This document shows positions 24,928 to 33,447 of a DNA stretch of 64,000 nt, piece by piece. The DNA is from Variovorax sp. 679 (lineage in GTDB: Bacteria > Pseudomonadota > Gammaproteobacteria > Burkholderiales > Burkholderiaceae_C). A program made the position numbers and the translations under genes. Below the pieces are notes generated by a model, which saw nothing but the letters and a program-made list of their open reading frames with translations, ran no database searches and had not been told where the DNA came from. Where the stretch lies: assembly GCF_003952185.1 (NCBI RefSeq), contig NZ_RXFS01000009.1:124001-188000 (forward strand), read 5' to 3'. Position 1 is the stretch's first letter, and every line of letters starts with the position of its first letter.

Positions 24928-26442
24928 GTGAAATCCCTTGTCAGCCGGCAGCCCGCCGGCACCCATCGCTATCGGAGGCGTAGCGAGCTGGCTCCGCCTG
25001 CCGGTCGCAGGCCTCCGCTTTCATTTATCAGGTCCGGCGCGGTGCTGGCCGCCGCGCTGGTGCTCGCCGGCTGTGCGAGCCTGTCGCCGGACGGCGGCAG
25101 CGCCGACGTGCAGGCGCTGGTCGGCAACAACCCGCTGATGGCCGGTGCCACGGCCCAGCGCGCGCCCGACGAAGCCTCGCAGAAGAGCGTCGACGCGCTG
25201 CTGGCCAAACCGCTCGACGTCGAGGCCGCGGTGCGCATCGCGCTCATCAACGGCCCGCGCGTGCAGGACGCCTTCGCCACACTGCAACTCAGCGACGCCA
25301 ACCGCGTGCAGGCCGCGAGCCTGCCGAATCCGGTGCTCTCGTTCAGCCGACTGGCGCAGGGCAGCGAGCGCGAGTTCGAGCGGATGCTCAGCTTCAATGT
25401 GCTGGGCCTCGTCACGCTGCCATGGCAGGCCCGATGGGCCGGCCAGCGGCACGAGGCGGCCAAGCTGCAGGCCGCGCAGAGCGTTCTGATGCTGGCCGCC
25501 GACACCCGCCGCGCCTGGGTGCGCGCGGTGGCGGCGCAGCAGAGCGTGGTCTACCTGCGCGATGCGAAGGAGGCGGCCGAAGCCGGTGCCGAGCTCGCGC
25601 ACCGCATGGCCCAGGTCGGCAACTGGAGCGCGCTGCAGCGCACGCGCGAACAGCTGCTGCTGGCCGACGCGGCCGCGCAGCTGGCGCGCGCCGAGCAGGC
25701 CGCCGTGGCTTCGCGCGAGCAGCTCACGCGGCTGATGGGACTGAGCGGCGAGCGCGCCGCCAGCTACACCCTGCCCGACCGCCTGCCGCCGCTGCCGAAG
25801 GCGCCGCCCGAGCTCGGCGACGTGCAGGCGCTGGCGCTGCGCGACCGCCTCGACGTGCGCTCGGCTCAGGCCCAGAACGCCGCCGTGGCCGGCTCGCTCG
25901 GCCTCACGCACGCCACCAGCATGATCAACGCGATGGAACTAGGCGTGGTGCGCAACACCACCTTCGACAACGACGCCGACCGCACGAAGAAGACCAAGCG
26001 CGGCTTCGAGCTGGAGCTGCCCATTCCGATCTTCGACTGGGGCCAGTCGCGCAACGGCCGCGCCGAGGCGCAGTACCTGCAGTCGGCCGCCCGCGTGCGC
26101 GACGTGGGCGTGCTCGCCGCAAGCGAGGCACGCGAGGCATGGCAGGGCTGGAACACGGCCTACGCCCTCGCCCGCCGCTACCGCGACGACGTGCTGCCGC
26201 TGCGAAAGAAGGTCAACGAGGAAATGGTCCTTCGCTACAACGGCATGCTCGCCAGCGTCTGGGAACTGCTCGGCGAAACGCGCGCCAGCATGCTCGCGGT
26301 GAACGCGGGCATCGAGGCGCAGCGCGATTTCTGGCTGGCGGACACCGATCTGCAGCTGGTGCTCACGGGCAGCTCGCCCGGTGCAATGACGGCGCCGCAG
26401 ACCGCGGCTGCCGGCGATGCCCCCGCAACGGGAGGCCACTGA
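24928..26442 (+). CDS. TolC-family outer membrane lipoprotein (CusC/CzcC-like)
   Basis: A 504-residue outer membrane efflux protein. The lipobox LAGC gives Cys49, after an unusually long basic leader if the GTG at 24928 is the start (GGAG lies just before). Two long helical repeats (DEASQKSVDALLAKPLDVEA; LRDRLDVRSAQAQNA) fit the TolC barrel-tunnel. No RND pump or membrane-fusion protein is adjacent, so either it pairs with a pump elsewhere or it serves this operon differently. The multicopper oxidase ATG lies 1 nt after its stop. Confidence 0.88.
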   Translation: MKSLVSRQPAGTHRYRRRSELAPPAGRRPPLSFIRSGAVLAAALVLAGCASLSPDGGSADVQALVGNNPLMAGATAQRAPDEASQKSVDALLAKPLDVEAAVRIALINGPRVQDAFATLQLSDANRVQAASLPNPVLSFSRLAQGSEREFERMLSFNVLGLVTLPWQARWAGQRHEAAKLQAAQSVLMLAADTRRAWVRAVAAQQSVVYLRDAKEAAEAGAELAHRMAQVGNWSALQRTREQLLLADAAAQLARAEQAAVASREQLTRLMGLSGERAASYTLPDRLPPLPKAPPELGDVQALALRDRLDVRSAQAQNAAVAGSLGLTHATSMINAMELGVVRNTTFDNDADRTKKTKRGFELELPIPIFDWGQSRNGRAEAQYLQSAARVRDVGVLAASEAREAWQGWNTAYALARRYRDDVLPLRKKVNEEMVLRYNGMLASVWELLGETRASMLAVNAGIEAQRDFWLADTDLQLVLTGSSPGAMTAPQTAAAGDAPATGGH

Positions 26443-26443
26443 A

Positions 26444-27832
26444 ATGAACCGTCGAAACTTCTTCGCGGGTGCGGCCACGGCCGTCGCCGCCACCACCGTC
26501 AGCCGTGTGTCGATGGCTGCCCTGCCCGAGCCTGTCTCGCAGGCCTCCACCGCCACCGCGCCGCCGCTGGTGCCGCCGAACGGGCGGCCCTACAACCCCG
26601 TCGTCACGCTCAACGGCTGGACGCTGCCCTGGCGCATGAACGCGGGCGTCAAGGAATTTCACCTCGTCGCCGAGCCCGTGGTGCGCGAGATGGCGCCGGG
26701 CTTCAAGGTCAACATGTGGGGCTACAACGGCCAGTCGCCCGGGCCGACCATCGAGGTGGTGGAAGGCGACAAGGTCCGCATCTTCGTCACCAACAGGCTG
26801 CCCGAGCACACCACCGTGCACTGGCACGGCCAGCGCCTGCCCAACGGCATGGACGGCGTGGGCGGCATCACGCAACCGCACATTCCGCCGGGCAAGACCT
26901 TCGTCTACGAGTTCACCGCCCGCCGCCCCGGCACCTTCATGTACCACCCGCATGCCGACGAGATGGTGCAGATGGCGATGGGGATGATGGGCTTCTGGGT
27001 CACGCACCCGAAGGCCGATCACCCGCTGATCGAGAAGGTCGACCGCGACTTCTGCTTCCTGCTCGGCAGCTTCGACGTGGAGCCCGGCAGCGCCACGCCC
27101 AAGGTCAACACCATGACCGACTTCAACATCTGGAGCTTCAACAGCCGCGTGTTCCCGGCCATCGACACGCTCAACGTGCGCAAGGGCGACCGCGTGCGCA
27201 TCCGCGCGGGCAACCTCACGATGACCAATCACCCCATTCACATCCACGGCCACGAGTTCGAGGTGACCGGCACCGACGGCGGCCCCGTGCCGCGCACCGC
27301 GCGCTGGCCCGAGGTGTCGGTGGACGTGGCGGTGGGCCAGATGCGGCAGATGGAATTCATCGCCGACGAGGAAGGCGACTGGGCGCTGCACTGCCACAAG
27401 GCGCACCACACCATGGGGCCGATGGGCCACGACGTGCCGACCATGATCGGCGTGGACCACAAGGGCGTGGCCGAGAAGATCCGCAAGCTCGTGCCCGACT
27501 ACATGGTGATGGGCGACAAGGGCATGGCCGACATGGGCGAGATGGAAATGCCCATTCCCGACAACACCGTGCCGATGATGACCGGCACCGGCCCCTTCGG
27601 CTCGGCCGAGATGGGCGGCATGTTCACGCTGCTGAAGGTGCGGCGCGACCAGAAGCCCGGCGACTACCGCGACCCGGGCTGGTTCAGGCATCCGGCCGGC
27701 ACCGTGGCGCGCGAAGTACCGAACGCCAACGTGCCGCCCGCCACGCGCAAGGAAACACCCGCATCCCCGAAAGGCGGCAAGCCCGACGCGACCGTGCGCA
27801 AGCCCTCGGGGCATGACGCGCACAACCACTGA
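26444..27832 (+). CDS. Multicopper oxidase (CopA/CueO-like), Tat-exported
   Basis: A 462-residue multicopper oxidase, probably oxidising periplasmic Cu(I) to Cu(II). The Tat signal is RRNFFAGAA. All four copper-binding motifs are present: HWHG (about 125-128), HPHAD (about 168-172), HPIHIHGHEF (about 263-272) and HCHKAHHTMGPM (about 316-327), whose Cys and Met serve the type-1 site. A Met-rich stretch (VMGDKGMADMGEMEMP) near the C-terminus is typical of copper-resistance oxidases. GGAGG precedes the ATG. Confidence 0.93.
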   Translation: MNRRNFFAGAATAVAATTVSRVSMAALPEPVSQASTATAPPLVPPNGRPYNPVVTLNGWTLPWRMNAGVKEFHLVAEPVVREMAPGFKVNMWGYNGQSPGPTIEVVEGDKVRIFVTNRLPEHTTVHWHGQRLPNGMDGVGGITQPHIPPGKTFVYEFTARRPGTFMYHPHADEMVQMAMGMMGFWVTHPKADHPLIEKVDRDFCFLLGSFDVEPGSATPKVNTMTDFNIWSFNSRVFPAIDTLNVRKGDRVRIRAGNLTMTNHPIHIHGHEFEVTGTDGGPVPRTARWPEVSVDVAVGQMRQMEFIADEEGDWALHCHKAHHTMGPMGHDVPTMIGVDHKGVAEKIRKLVPDYMVMGDKGMADMGEMEMPIPDNTVPMMTGTGPFGSAEMGGMFTLLKVRRDQKPGDYRDPGWFRHPAGTVAREVPNANVPPATRKETPASPKGGKPDATVRKPSGHDAHNH

Positions 27833-27863
27833 TCCCCTCTCCTTGCTTACCGGAGCTCACCTC

Positions 27864-28382
27864 ATGAACAAGACACACCTCAAGTCCATCGCCGCGGGCC
27901 TCGCGCTCGCGGCCGCCGCCACTGCGTCGCTGGCGCACGAGGCCCACAACAACCCCAAGCCGAAGGGTGCCGCCGAACTCGCGCCCGAGCAGAAGCCCTG
28001 GGGCATCGCGGGCAAGAAGAGCGCGGTGAAGCGGACCATCGACATCGCGATGGCCGACGACATGACCTTCACGCCCTCGGTCATCGAAGTGCGTGAAGGC
28101 GACACCATCCGCCTGCGCCTGAAGAACCGCGGCAAGGAACTGCACGAGCTCGTGCTCGGTACCACCGCCGAGATCGAGGCCCACGCGGCCATGATGAAGA
28201 AATTCCCGGACATGGAACACGACGACCCGTGGATGGTGCACGTGCCCGCCGGCAAGACCGGCGACATGGTCTGGACTTTCAACCGTGCCGGCGAGTTCGA
28301 CTTCGCATGCCTCGTGAAGGACCACTACGAGCTCGGCATGGCCGGCCGCATCCGCGTGCTGCCCGCCGCCGGCAAATCCTGA
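27864..28382 (+). CDS. Periplasmic cupredoxin-like copper protein
   Basis: A 172-residue exported cupredoxin with signal peptide 1-24 (ending SLAHEA). The type-1 copper ligands are His94 (KELHELV), Cys149, His154 and Met159 (FACLVKDHYELGM). Such proteins carry copper or electrons; here it may be redox partner or copper donor to the oxidase. GGAG lies upstream of ATG 27864. It sits 31 nt after the oxidase gene, in the same operon. Confidence 0.88.
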   Translation: MNKTHLKSIAAGLALAAAATASLAHEAHNNPKPKGAAELAPEQKPWGIAGKKSAVKRTIDIAMADDMTFTPSVIEVREGDTIRLRLKNRGKELHELVLGTTAEIEAHAAMMKKFPDMEHDDPWMVHVPAGKTGDMVWTFNRAGEFDFACLVKDHYELGMAGRIRVLPAAGKS

Positions 28383-28393
28383 GGGAGAACGCC

Positions 28394-28849
28394 ATGCAGA
28401 GAAGAGACATGCTGCTGGCACTGGCCTCCGCCGCCTTGCCGTTCGCCACGACGACCGCGAAGGCCGCTGCGCCGATGGTCGAGATCTGGAAAGACCCGAA
28501 CTGCGGCTGCTGCCAGGACTGGGTGAAGCACCTGAACAAGAACGGCTTCGCCACGCGCGTGCACGACGAAGGCAACACCGCCGCGCGCAACCGGCTGGGC
28601 ATTCCTGCCAAGCTGGGCTCGTGCCACACGGGCCTGGTCGGCGGCTACGCCATCGAGGGCCACGTGCCCGCGCGCGAAGTGCAGCGGCTGCTCAAGGAAA
28701 AGCCCAAGGCCGTCGGCCTCGCGGTGCCCGGCATGCCGGTGGGCTCGCCGGGCATGGACGGCCCGGCCTACGGCGACCAGCGCGATCCCTACGACGTGCT
28801 GCTGGTGCTGGCCGATGGCGGCACGCGCGTCTACCAGAGCTATCGCTGA
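28394..28849 (+). CDS. DUF411 metal-binding protein
   Basis: A 151-residue exported DUF411 protein, a thioredoxin-like group found in copper operons. The signal peptide covers residues 1-25. The metal motif CGCC lies at 37-40 (KDPNCGCCQDW), and a further Cys lies in LGSCHTGLV. C-terminal VPGMPVGSPGMDGP supplies methionines. It follows the cupredoxin by 11 nt with GGGAG in front. Likely a periplasmic copper binder or transfer protein. Confidence 0.88.
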   Translation: MQRRDMLLALASAALPFATTTAKAAAPMVEIWKDPNCGCCQDWVKHLNKNGFATRVHDEGNTAARNRLGIPAKLGSCHTGLVGGYAIEGHVPAREVQRLLKEKPKAVGLAVPGMPVGSPGMDGPAYGDQRDPYDVLLVLADGGTRVYQSYR

Positions 28850-28887
28850 AACCAATCCGACCATCTCTCAAGGAAAGAAAAACCATC

Positions 28888-29178
28888 ATGAAGAAACTGT
28901 TCACCGCCCTCTCCGCCGCCCTGCTCGCCGCTGCCGCCTTCGCGCAGGCTGCCCTGCCCTCCGTCGAAGGCGAGGTCCGCAAGGTCGACGCCGACACGAA
29001 GAAGATCACGCTGAAGCACGGCGACATTCCCAACCTCGAGATGCCGGGCATGACGATGGTCTTCCGCGTGAGCGACCCCGCGCTGCTCACCAAGGTGAAG
29101 CCCGGCGACAAGGTCCAGTTCACGGCCGACAAGGTCGACGGCGCCCTCACGGTGCTGTCGATCGCGCCGTCGAACTGA
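28888..29178 (+). CDS. CusF-like periplasmic copper-binding protein (Trp replaced by Met)
   Basis: A 96-residue exported protein of the CusF family, whose E. coli member binds Cu(I) with one His, two Met and a capping Trp. Signal peptide 1-20. Ligands align with identical spacing: His44, Met52 (in the Trp position), Met55 and Met57 in LEMPGMTMVF. The Trp cap is thus a third methionine. Last gene of the copper operon. Its 3' end overlaps by 32 nt with the opposite-strand lyase-like gene. Confidence 0.9.
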   Translation: MKKLFTALSAALLAAAAFAQAALPSVEGEVRKVDADTKKITLKHGDIPNLEMPGMTMVFRVSDPALLTKVKPGDKVQFTADKVDGALTVLSIAPSN

Positions 29179-30052
29179 GGCTTGCGTTCGTCCTCGATGC
29201 CGCCTCGAACAGGGCATTGAGCTCTCGCTGCGGGATCTGGCTGCTCGCGTAGGACACCGTTCCGAGCGCGTGCAGCTCCTGCGCGCTGCGCCTGACCAGC
29301 GCCATCACCGAGCGCGCGATCGAGCCTCCCACGCTGATGCGTGTGGCACCGGCCTCGATCAGCTCGAAGGCACCGGCTGTCGCCTCGTTCAGCCCCATCA
29401 CGATGTTGAGAGGGCCGGCGATCTCGCGCGCCAGCGTGCGTACCAGGGCGAGGTCGGTCACGCCCGGCACGAACACGCAATCCGCGCCCGCCTCGATGAA
29501 GCGGTTGGCGCGCCGGATCGCAACGCCCAGCGCGTCGTCGCCGGGAAACCGGAACTGGAACGCGTCGGTGCGCGCATTCAGCACGAAGCCGCCGCCCGCG
29601 GCATCGATCGCGCCACGGGCCGCCGCGATGCGTTCGACAGCCGGCTTCTCGTCGAACAGGCGTCCGCGCGCGGCGTCGGTGTCCTCGATGTTGCCGCCCG
29701 CCGCGCCGGCCTCGATGGCCATGCGGATGGTGTCGGCCACGTCCCCGGGCTCGTCACCGTAGCCCGCTTCCAGGTCGGCATTCACGGGAGCGTCCACCGC
29801 CGCGGCGATCTTCCGCACCACCTCGATCATTTCCTCGCGGCCGACCGAGAGGCTGGCGTCCCTCACGTTGTAGTCCGGCCTTCCCAGCGAGAAGGCGATG
29901 CCGGCGCTGGTGGTGCCGATGGCCTTGAAGCCTTCCGACGCAAGCAGGATCGCGCTGCCCGGGTCCCAGGCGTTGGGCATGACGAAACCGCCGCCTTTCC
30001 TGTGCAGTTCGAGAAAGGCGCGGCCGCGCGCAGTACGTGTCTTCTGGTCCAT
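29147..30052 (-). CDS. Isocitrate lyase/PEP mutase-family protein
   Basis: A 301-residue TIM-barrel protein of the ICL/PEP-mutase superfamily. PNAWDPGSAILLASEGF, NADLEAGYGDEP and GGNIEDTD are the Mg2+-binding and fold motifs. The KKCGH catalytic loop of true isocitrate lyases is absent. Candidates are oxaloacetate hydrolase/decarboxylase or 2,3-dimethylmalate-lyase-like reactions on 2-oxo or hydroxy diacids. CGGAG precedes ATG 30052 (MDQKTR). It diverges from a LysR gene, the likely regulator. Confidence 0.88.
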   Translation of the reverse strand: MDQKTRTARGRAFLELHRKGGGFVMPNAWDPGSAILLASEGFKAIGTTSAGIAFSLGRPDYNVRDASLSVGREEMIEVVRKIAAAVDAPVNADLEAGYGDEPGDVADTIRMAIEAGAAGGNIEDTDAARGRLFDEKPAVERIAAARGAIDAAGGGFVLNARTDAFQFRFPGDDALGVAIRRANRFIEAGADCVFVPGVTDLALVRTLAREIAGPLNIVMGLNEATAGAFELIEAGATRISVGGSIARSVMALVRRSAQELHALGTVSYASSQIPQRELNALFEAASRTNASLSSTARSTAP

Positions 30053-30162
30053 TCCAGCTCCGTCGTGATCGATGAAAGGCCCCGATGGTGGAGTTCGCGG
30101 CAACGCGCGTCAAACGCATAATATTTCTCCAACCCATCGATTTCTTGCATGCATAGCCTCAC

Positions 30163-31059
30163 ATGGATTCGGAAGCACTCGCCACATTCCTGACGGTCCA
30201 CCGGCAAGGAGGCGTCTCCGCCGCCGCGACCGCCCTCTCGCGCACGCAGTCGGCGATCAGCCGCCGCCTTGCGCTGCTGGAAGAAGAGATCGGCGCCGTG
30301 CTGTTCGAGCGCGTCGGCCGCGGGCTGCGGCTGAGCCAGGCGGGCGAGGCGCTGCTGCCGCACGCCGAGAAGGTGGCGGCGGCGCTCGGCGATGCCGTAG
30401 CCGCGGTGCAGGCGGCGAAGTCCGACGCGGTGGGCGCCGTGCACATCGCGGCCGTCGGCACGCTGGCGAGTTCGGGCCTCGCGGCGGTGCTCGCGAAGCT
30501 GCGGGAATCGCTTCCGGGCCTCGACATACGCCTGCAGACGGCCACCAGCGCGGAGGTCAGCGAGAAGGTGCGCGCTGGCGACATGGCGGTGGGCTTGCGC
30601 TACTACGAAGACCCGTCGCCGGACCTGCTGTGCAAGGTCGTTCACCACGAGCAGCTGGTGGTCGCGTGTGCACCCACCCATCCGCTGGCTGGCAAGCGGC
30701 TGAAGTCACTGGTGCGGCTCTCGAAGGAGCGGTGGCTGGCCTTTCCGCAGCCGCCACGGCGCGCCGAGCCGCATGCGGAAGCGATCTTTTCGCAGTTCCT
30801 CGTGCGGGGCGTGGAAAAGGTCGACTGGAGCGCCGTCGACAGCCTCACGGCGCAGAAGCGGCTGGTCGAGGCCGGGTTCGGCCTGGCCTTCCTGCAGGAG
30901 AGCGGCATTGCCGAGGAAGTCGCGCGGGGAAGCCTCGCGCTGATCCACGTCGCGGATCTCGACGTGCGCGTTCCGGTGGCGTGCGTGGTACGCCGCTCGG
31001 CCTTTCTCAGCCGCGCGACGCGCGCGCTGCTTGCCGAACTGGAGCGCGGCGGGTTCTAG
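30163..31059 (+). CDS. LysR-family transcriptional regulator
   Basis: A 298-residue LysR regulator. The N-terminal helix-turn-helix is clear (GGVSAAATALSRTQSAISRR, about 17-36), followed by the linker helix and a substrate-binding domain. It lies divergently, 110 nt from the PEP-mutase-like gene, the classical arrangement for control of that gene. The 110-nt gap includes CATAAT and the palindrome TGCATGCA. Stop abuts the convergent dehydrogenase gene directly. Confidence 0.92.
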   Translation: MDSEALATFLTVHRQGGVSAAATALSRTQSAISRRLALLEEEIGAVLFERVGRGLRLSQAGEALLPHAEKVAAALGDAVAAVQAAKSDAVGAVHIAAVGTLASSGLAAVLAKLRESLPGLDIRLQTATSAEVSEKVRAGDMAVGLRYYEDPSPDLLCKVVHHEQLVVACAPTHPLAGKRLKSLVRLSKERWLAFPQPPRRAEPHAEAIFSQFLVRGVEKVDWSAVDSLTAQKRLVEAGFGLAFLQESGIAEEVARGSLALIHVADLDVRVPVACVVRRSAFLSRATRALLAELERGGF

Positions 31060-32361
31060 TCAGAAGCGGGCCGGATCGAAGGGCTTCAGCGGAATCTCCG
31101 GCGCAACGCCCGCGAGCAACTGCGCCGCCAGTCGCCCCGTACGCGCCGAGCCGCAGAGTCCGACGTGCCCATGCCCGAAGGCCAGCACGACATCGGCACT
31201 GGCGGCTGCCGGGCCGATGCAGGGCAGCCCGTCGGGCAGGCTCGGGCGGTGTCCGAGCCAATGCTTCACCGTCGAAGGCGAGCCCGGCGCGGGTGCGGCA
31301 AGCGAGGGAAACATCGATTGCAGGTGCGTGTGCAGGATCTCGGCTCGGCGCCAGTCCGGCGCGGCCTTGAGCCCGGCGATCTCCACCTGCCCCGCCGCGC
31401 GCAGGCCGCCGTCCATCCAGTGGGCGATGAGCTTGCCGTCGGACACCGCCGTCGGCGTGCGCGGCCCGACCGTGGCGCCTTCGACAACCACGTGATAGCC
31501 GCGCTCCGACTCCAGCGGCACCGGGGAGCCAGCGGCGGCGGCCAGCGGGCCTGAACGGGCTCCGGCGCAGATCGCGGCGGCGTCGCAGGCGATCTCACCG
31601 GCTTCGGTGAGCACGGCGCGCAGCCGGCCGCCCTCGATGCGGAAGCCCGTCGCGCGGGCCGCGACGCGTTCGGCGCCCGCACTGAGCGCATGCCTTGCGA
31701 GGGCCGCCACGTAGCTGCCCGGGTCGCGGCAATGGCCGGCCTCGGGCACGAAGATGCCGAAGGTGTAGCGAGCATGCAGGTCGGGTTCGCGGCGGCGCAA
31801 CTCGTCCTCCGGCCATTCCTCCCACTGCACGCCGGTACGCCCGCGCACGCGCCAGCCGAGCGCGTCGCCTTCGAATTCGGCGCGGGACAGGTAGGCGTGC
31901 AACAACCCGCGATGTTCGATGAGCTGCGGCACGCCGGCCTCGGCGGCCAGCTGCGCGTGCAGCACGGGCGCATCGGCCAGCAACGTGCGCAATGCATCGG
32001 CCGTGCGCTGCACGCGCGCCTCGGTCCAGCCCGAAGCCAGGTAATGCAACAACCATGGCAGGGCGCGTGGCAGATAGCGCCAGCGCACCGCCAGGGGCCC
32101 GAGCGGGTCGGCCAGCCAGCCCGGCACCTTGAGCCACGCCCCCGGCAACGCGGGCGGCACCACGGAATGCGACGACAGCCAGCCGGCATTGCCGTAGCTC
32201 GTGGCGTGCGGGCCGCCCGGCTCGCCGGGCTCCACCACGGTCACGCGCAGGCCCGCGCGCAATGACTCGATGGCAGTGGCGCTACCCACCGCGCCGGAGC
32301 CGATCACGACCACGTGGCGGCGATCGCCCACGCCGGAAGAGAAACTTCTTGCAACCGTCAT
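31060..32361 (-). CDS. FAD-dependent D-amino-acid dehydrogenase-like oxidoreductase (DadA-like)
   Basis: A 433-residue FAD enzyme of the DAO/DadA family. The dinucleotide-binding motif is GSGAVGSATA (21-30), with ATSYGNAGWLSSHSVVP as the conserved DadA-like loop and GHGHVGLCGSARTGRL near the C-terminus. It likely oxidises a D-amino acid or secondary amine with electrons passed to the respiratory chain. Start is ATG 32361; the longer frame to 32781 is antisense to the peptidase gene. It diverges from the S58 peptidase with a 40-nt gap. Confidence 0.88.
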   Translation of the reverse strand: MTVARSFSSGVGDRRHVVVIGSGAVGSATAIESLRAGLRVTVVEPGEPGGPHATSYGNAGWLSSHSVVPPALPGAWLKVPGWLADPLGPLAVRWRYLPRALPWLLHYLASGWTEARVQRTADALRTLLADAPVLHAQLAAEAGVPQLIEHRGLLHAYLSRAEFEGDALGWRVRGRTGVQWEEWPEDELRRREPDLHARYTFGIFVPEAGHCRDPGSYVAALARHALSAGAERVAARATGFRIEGGRLRAVLTEAGEIACDAAAICAGARSGPLAAAAGSPVPLESERGYHVVVEGATVGPRTPTAVSDGKLIAHWMDGGLRAAGQVEIAGLKAAPDWRRAEILHTHLQSMFPSLAAPAPGSPSTVKHWLGHRPSLPDGLPCIGPAAASADVVLAFGHGHVGLCGSARTGRLAAQLLAGVAPEIPLKPFDPARF

Positions 32362-32401
32362 GCCGGGGATCGTAAGGGGTGCGGTCTCATAATCGGCCGC
32401 C

Positions 32402-33430
32402 ATGCCAGCTCCGACTTCTTCACTCTCCCATTCCGCCGGTGCCATCACCGACGTCGCCGGCATCGAGGTCGGCCATTTCTCCGACACCCGCCGCCCCACC
32501 GGCTGCACCGTGATCATGGCGCGCGACGGCGCCGTGGCCGGCGTGGACGTGCGCGGCGCCGCCCCCGGCACGCGCGAGACCGACCTGCTCTCGCCCGGCA
32601 ACCTCGTGCAGCAGGTGCACGCGGTGATGCTCGCGGGCGGCAGCGCCTGGGGCCTTGCGGCGGCCGAAGGCGCGATGCGCTGGATGGAGGAACGCAACAT
32701 CGGCATGGACGTGCGCTTCGGCACCCTGCCCATCGTGCCGGCCGCCGTGCTGTTCGACCTGCCCATGGGCGACGCGCGCATCCGCCCCGACGCCGCGGCC
32801 GGCTATGCGGCCTGCGAGGCCGCCAGCACCGCGGCGCCCGCCGAGGGCAACGTGGGCGCCGGCACCGGCGCGCTGGTGGGCAAGCTCTTCGGCGTGCACC
32901 GCGCGATGAAGGGCGGCATCGGCACCGCATCGGTCACGGTCGGCGGCGTCACGGTGGGTGCGCTGATCGCGGTCAACTCGCTGGGCGACGTGATCGACCA
33001 CGACACCGGCCAGCCCGTGGCCGGCGCGCGCACCGAGGACGGCAAGGCCCTGCTCGACACCCGCCGCGCCTTGCTGCGCGGCCTGAGCCCCAAGCCCCTG
33101 CTGGCGGGCACCAACACCACCATCGGCGTGATCGCCACCGACGCGGTGCTGACCAAGGTGCAGGCCAACCGGATCGCCATGGTCTCGCACGACGGGCTGG
33201 CGCGCTCCATCAACCCGGTGCACACCATGAGCGACGGCGACACGCTGTTCGCGCTGGCCACCGGCCGCGTTCCGCTGGAGGGCGACGCGCCCGGCATGAC
33301 AGTGCTCAGCACCATGGCCGCCGAAGCGGTCGCCATTGCCACGCTGCGCGCGGTGCACGCGGCGCGCGCGGTGACGGTGGGCGAGCTGCACATTCCCTGC
33401 GCGGCGGATCTCGCCGGGGCGGGCGGCTGA
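32402..33430 (+). CDS. P1/S58-family peptidase (DmpA/beta-aminopeptidase type)
   Basis: A 342-residue Ntn-hydrolase-like aminopeptidase precursor; relatives cleave themselves before a Ser/Thr nucleophile and remove N-terminal D-, beta- or L-residues. The cleavage region reads TNTTIGVIATDA (from about residue 237). ITDVAGIEVGHFSD, TGCTVI and GGSAWGLAAAEGAMRW are family blocks. CATAAT (32388-32393) lies 8 nt before the ATG, suggesting a leaderless transcript. Next to the D-amino-acid dehydrogenase-like gene, a role in D-peptide use is possible. Confidence 0.88.
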   Translation: MPAPTSSLSHSAGAITDVAGIEVGHFSDTRRPTGCTVIMARDGAVAGVDVRGAAPGTRETDLLSPGNLVQQVHAVMLAGGSAWGLAAAEGAMRWMEERNIGMDVRFGTLPIVPAAVLFDLPMGDARIRPDAAAGYAACEAASTAAPAEGNVGAGTGALVGKLFGVHRAMKGGIGTASVTVGGVTVGALIAVNSLGDVIDHDTGQPVAGARTEDGKALLDTRRALLRGLSPKPLLAGTNTTIGVIATDAVLTKVQANRIAMVSHDGLARSINPVHTMSDGDTLFALATGRVPLEGDAPGMTVLSTMAAEAVAIATLRAVHAARAVTVGELHIPCAADLAGAGG

Positions 33431-33447
33431 ACACGGCAAGGACCACC

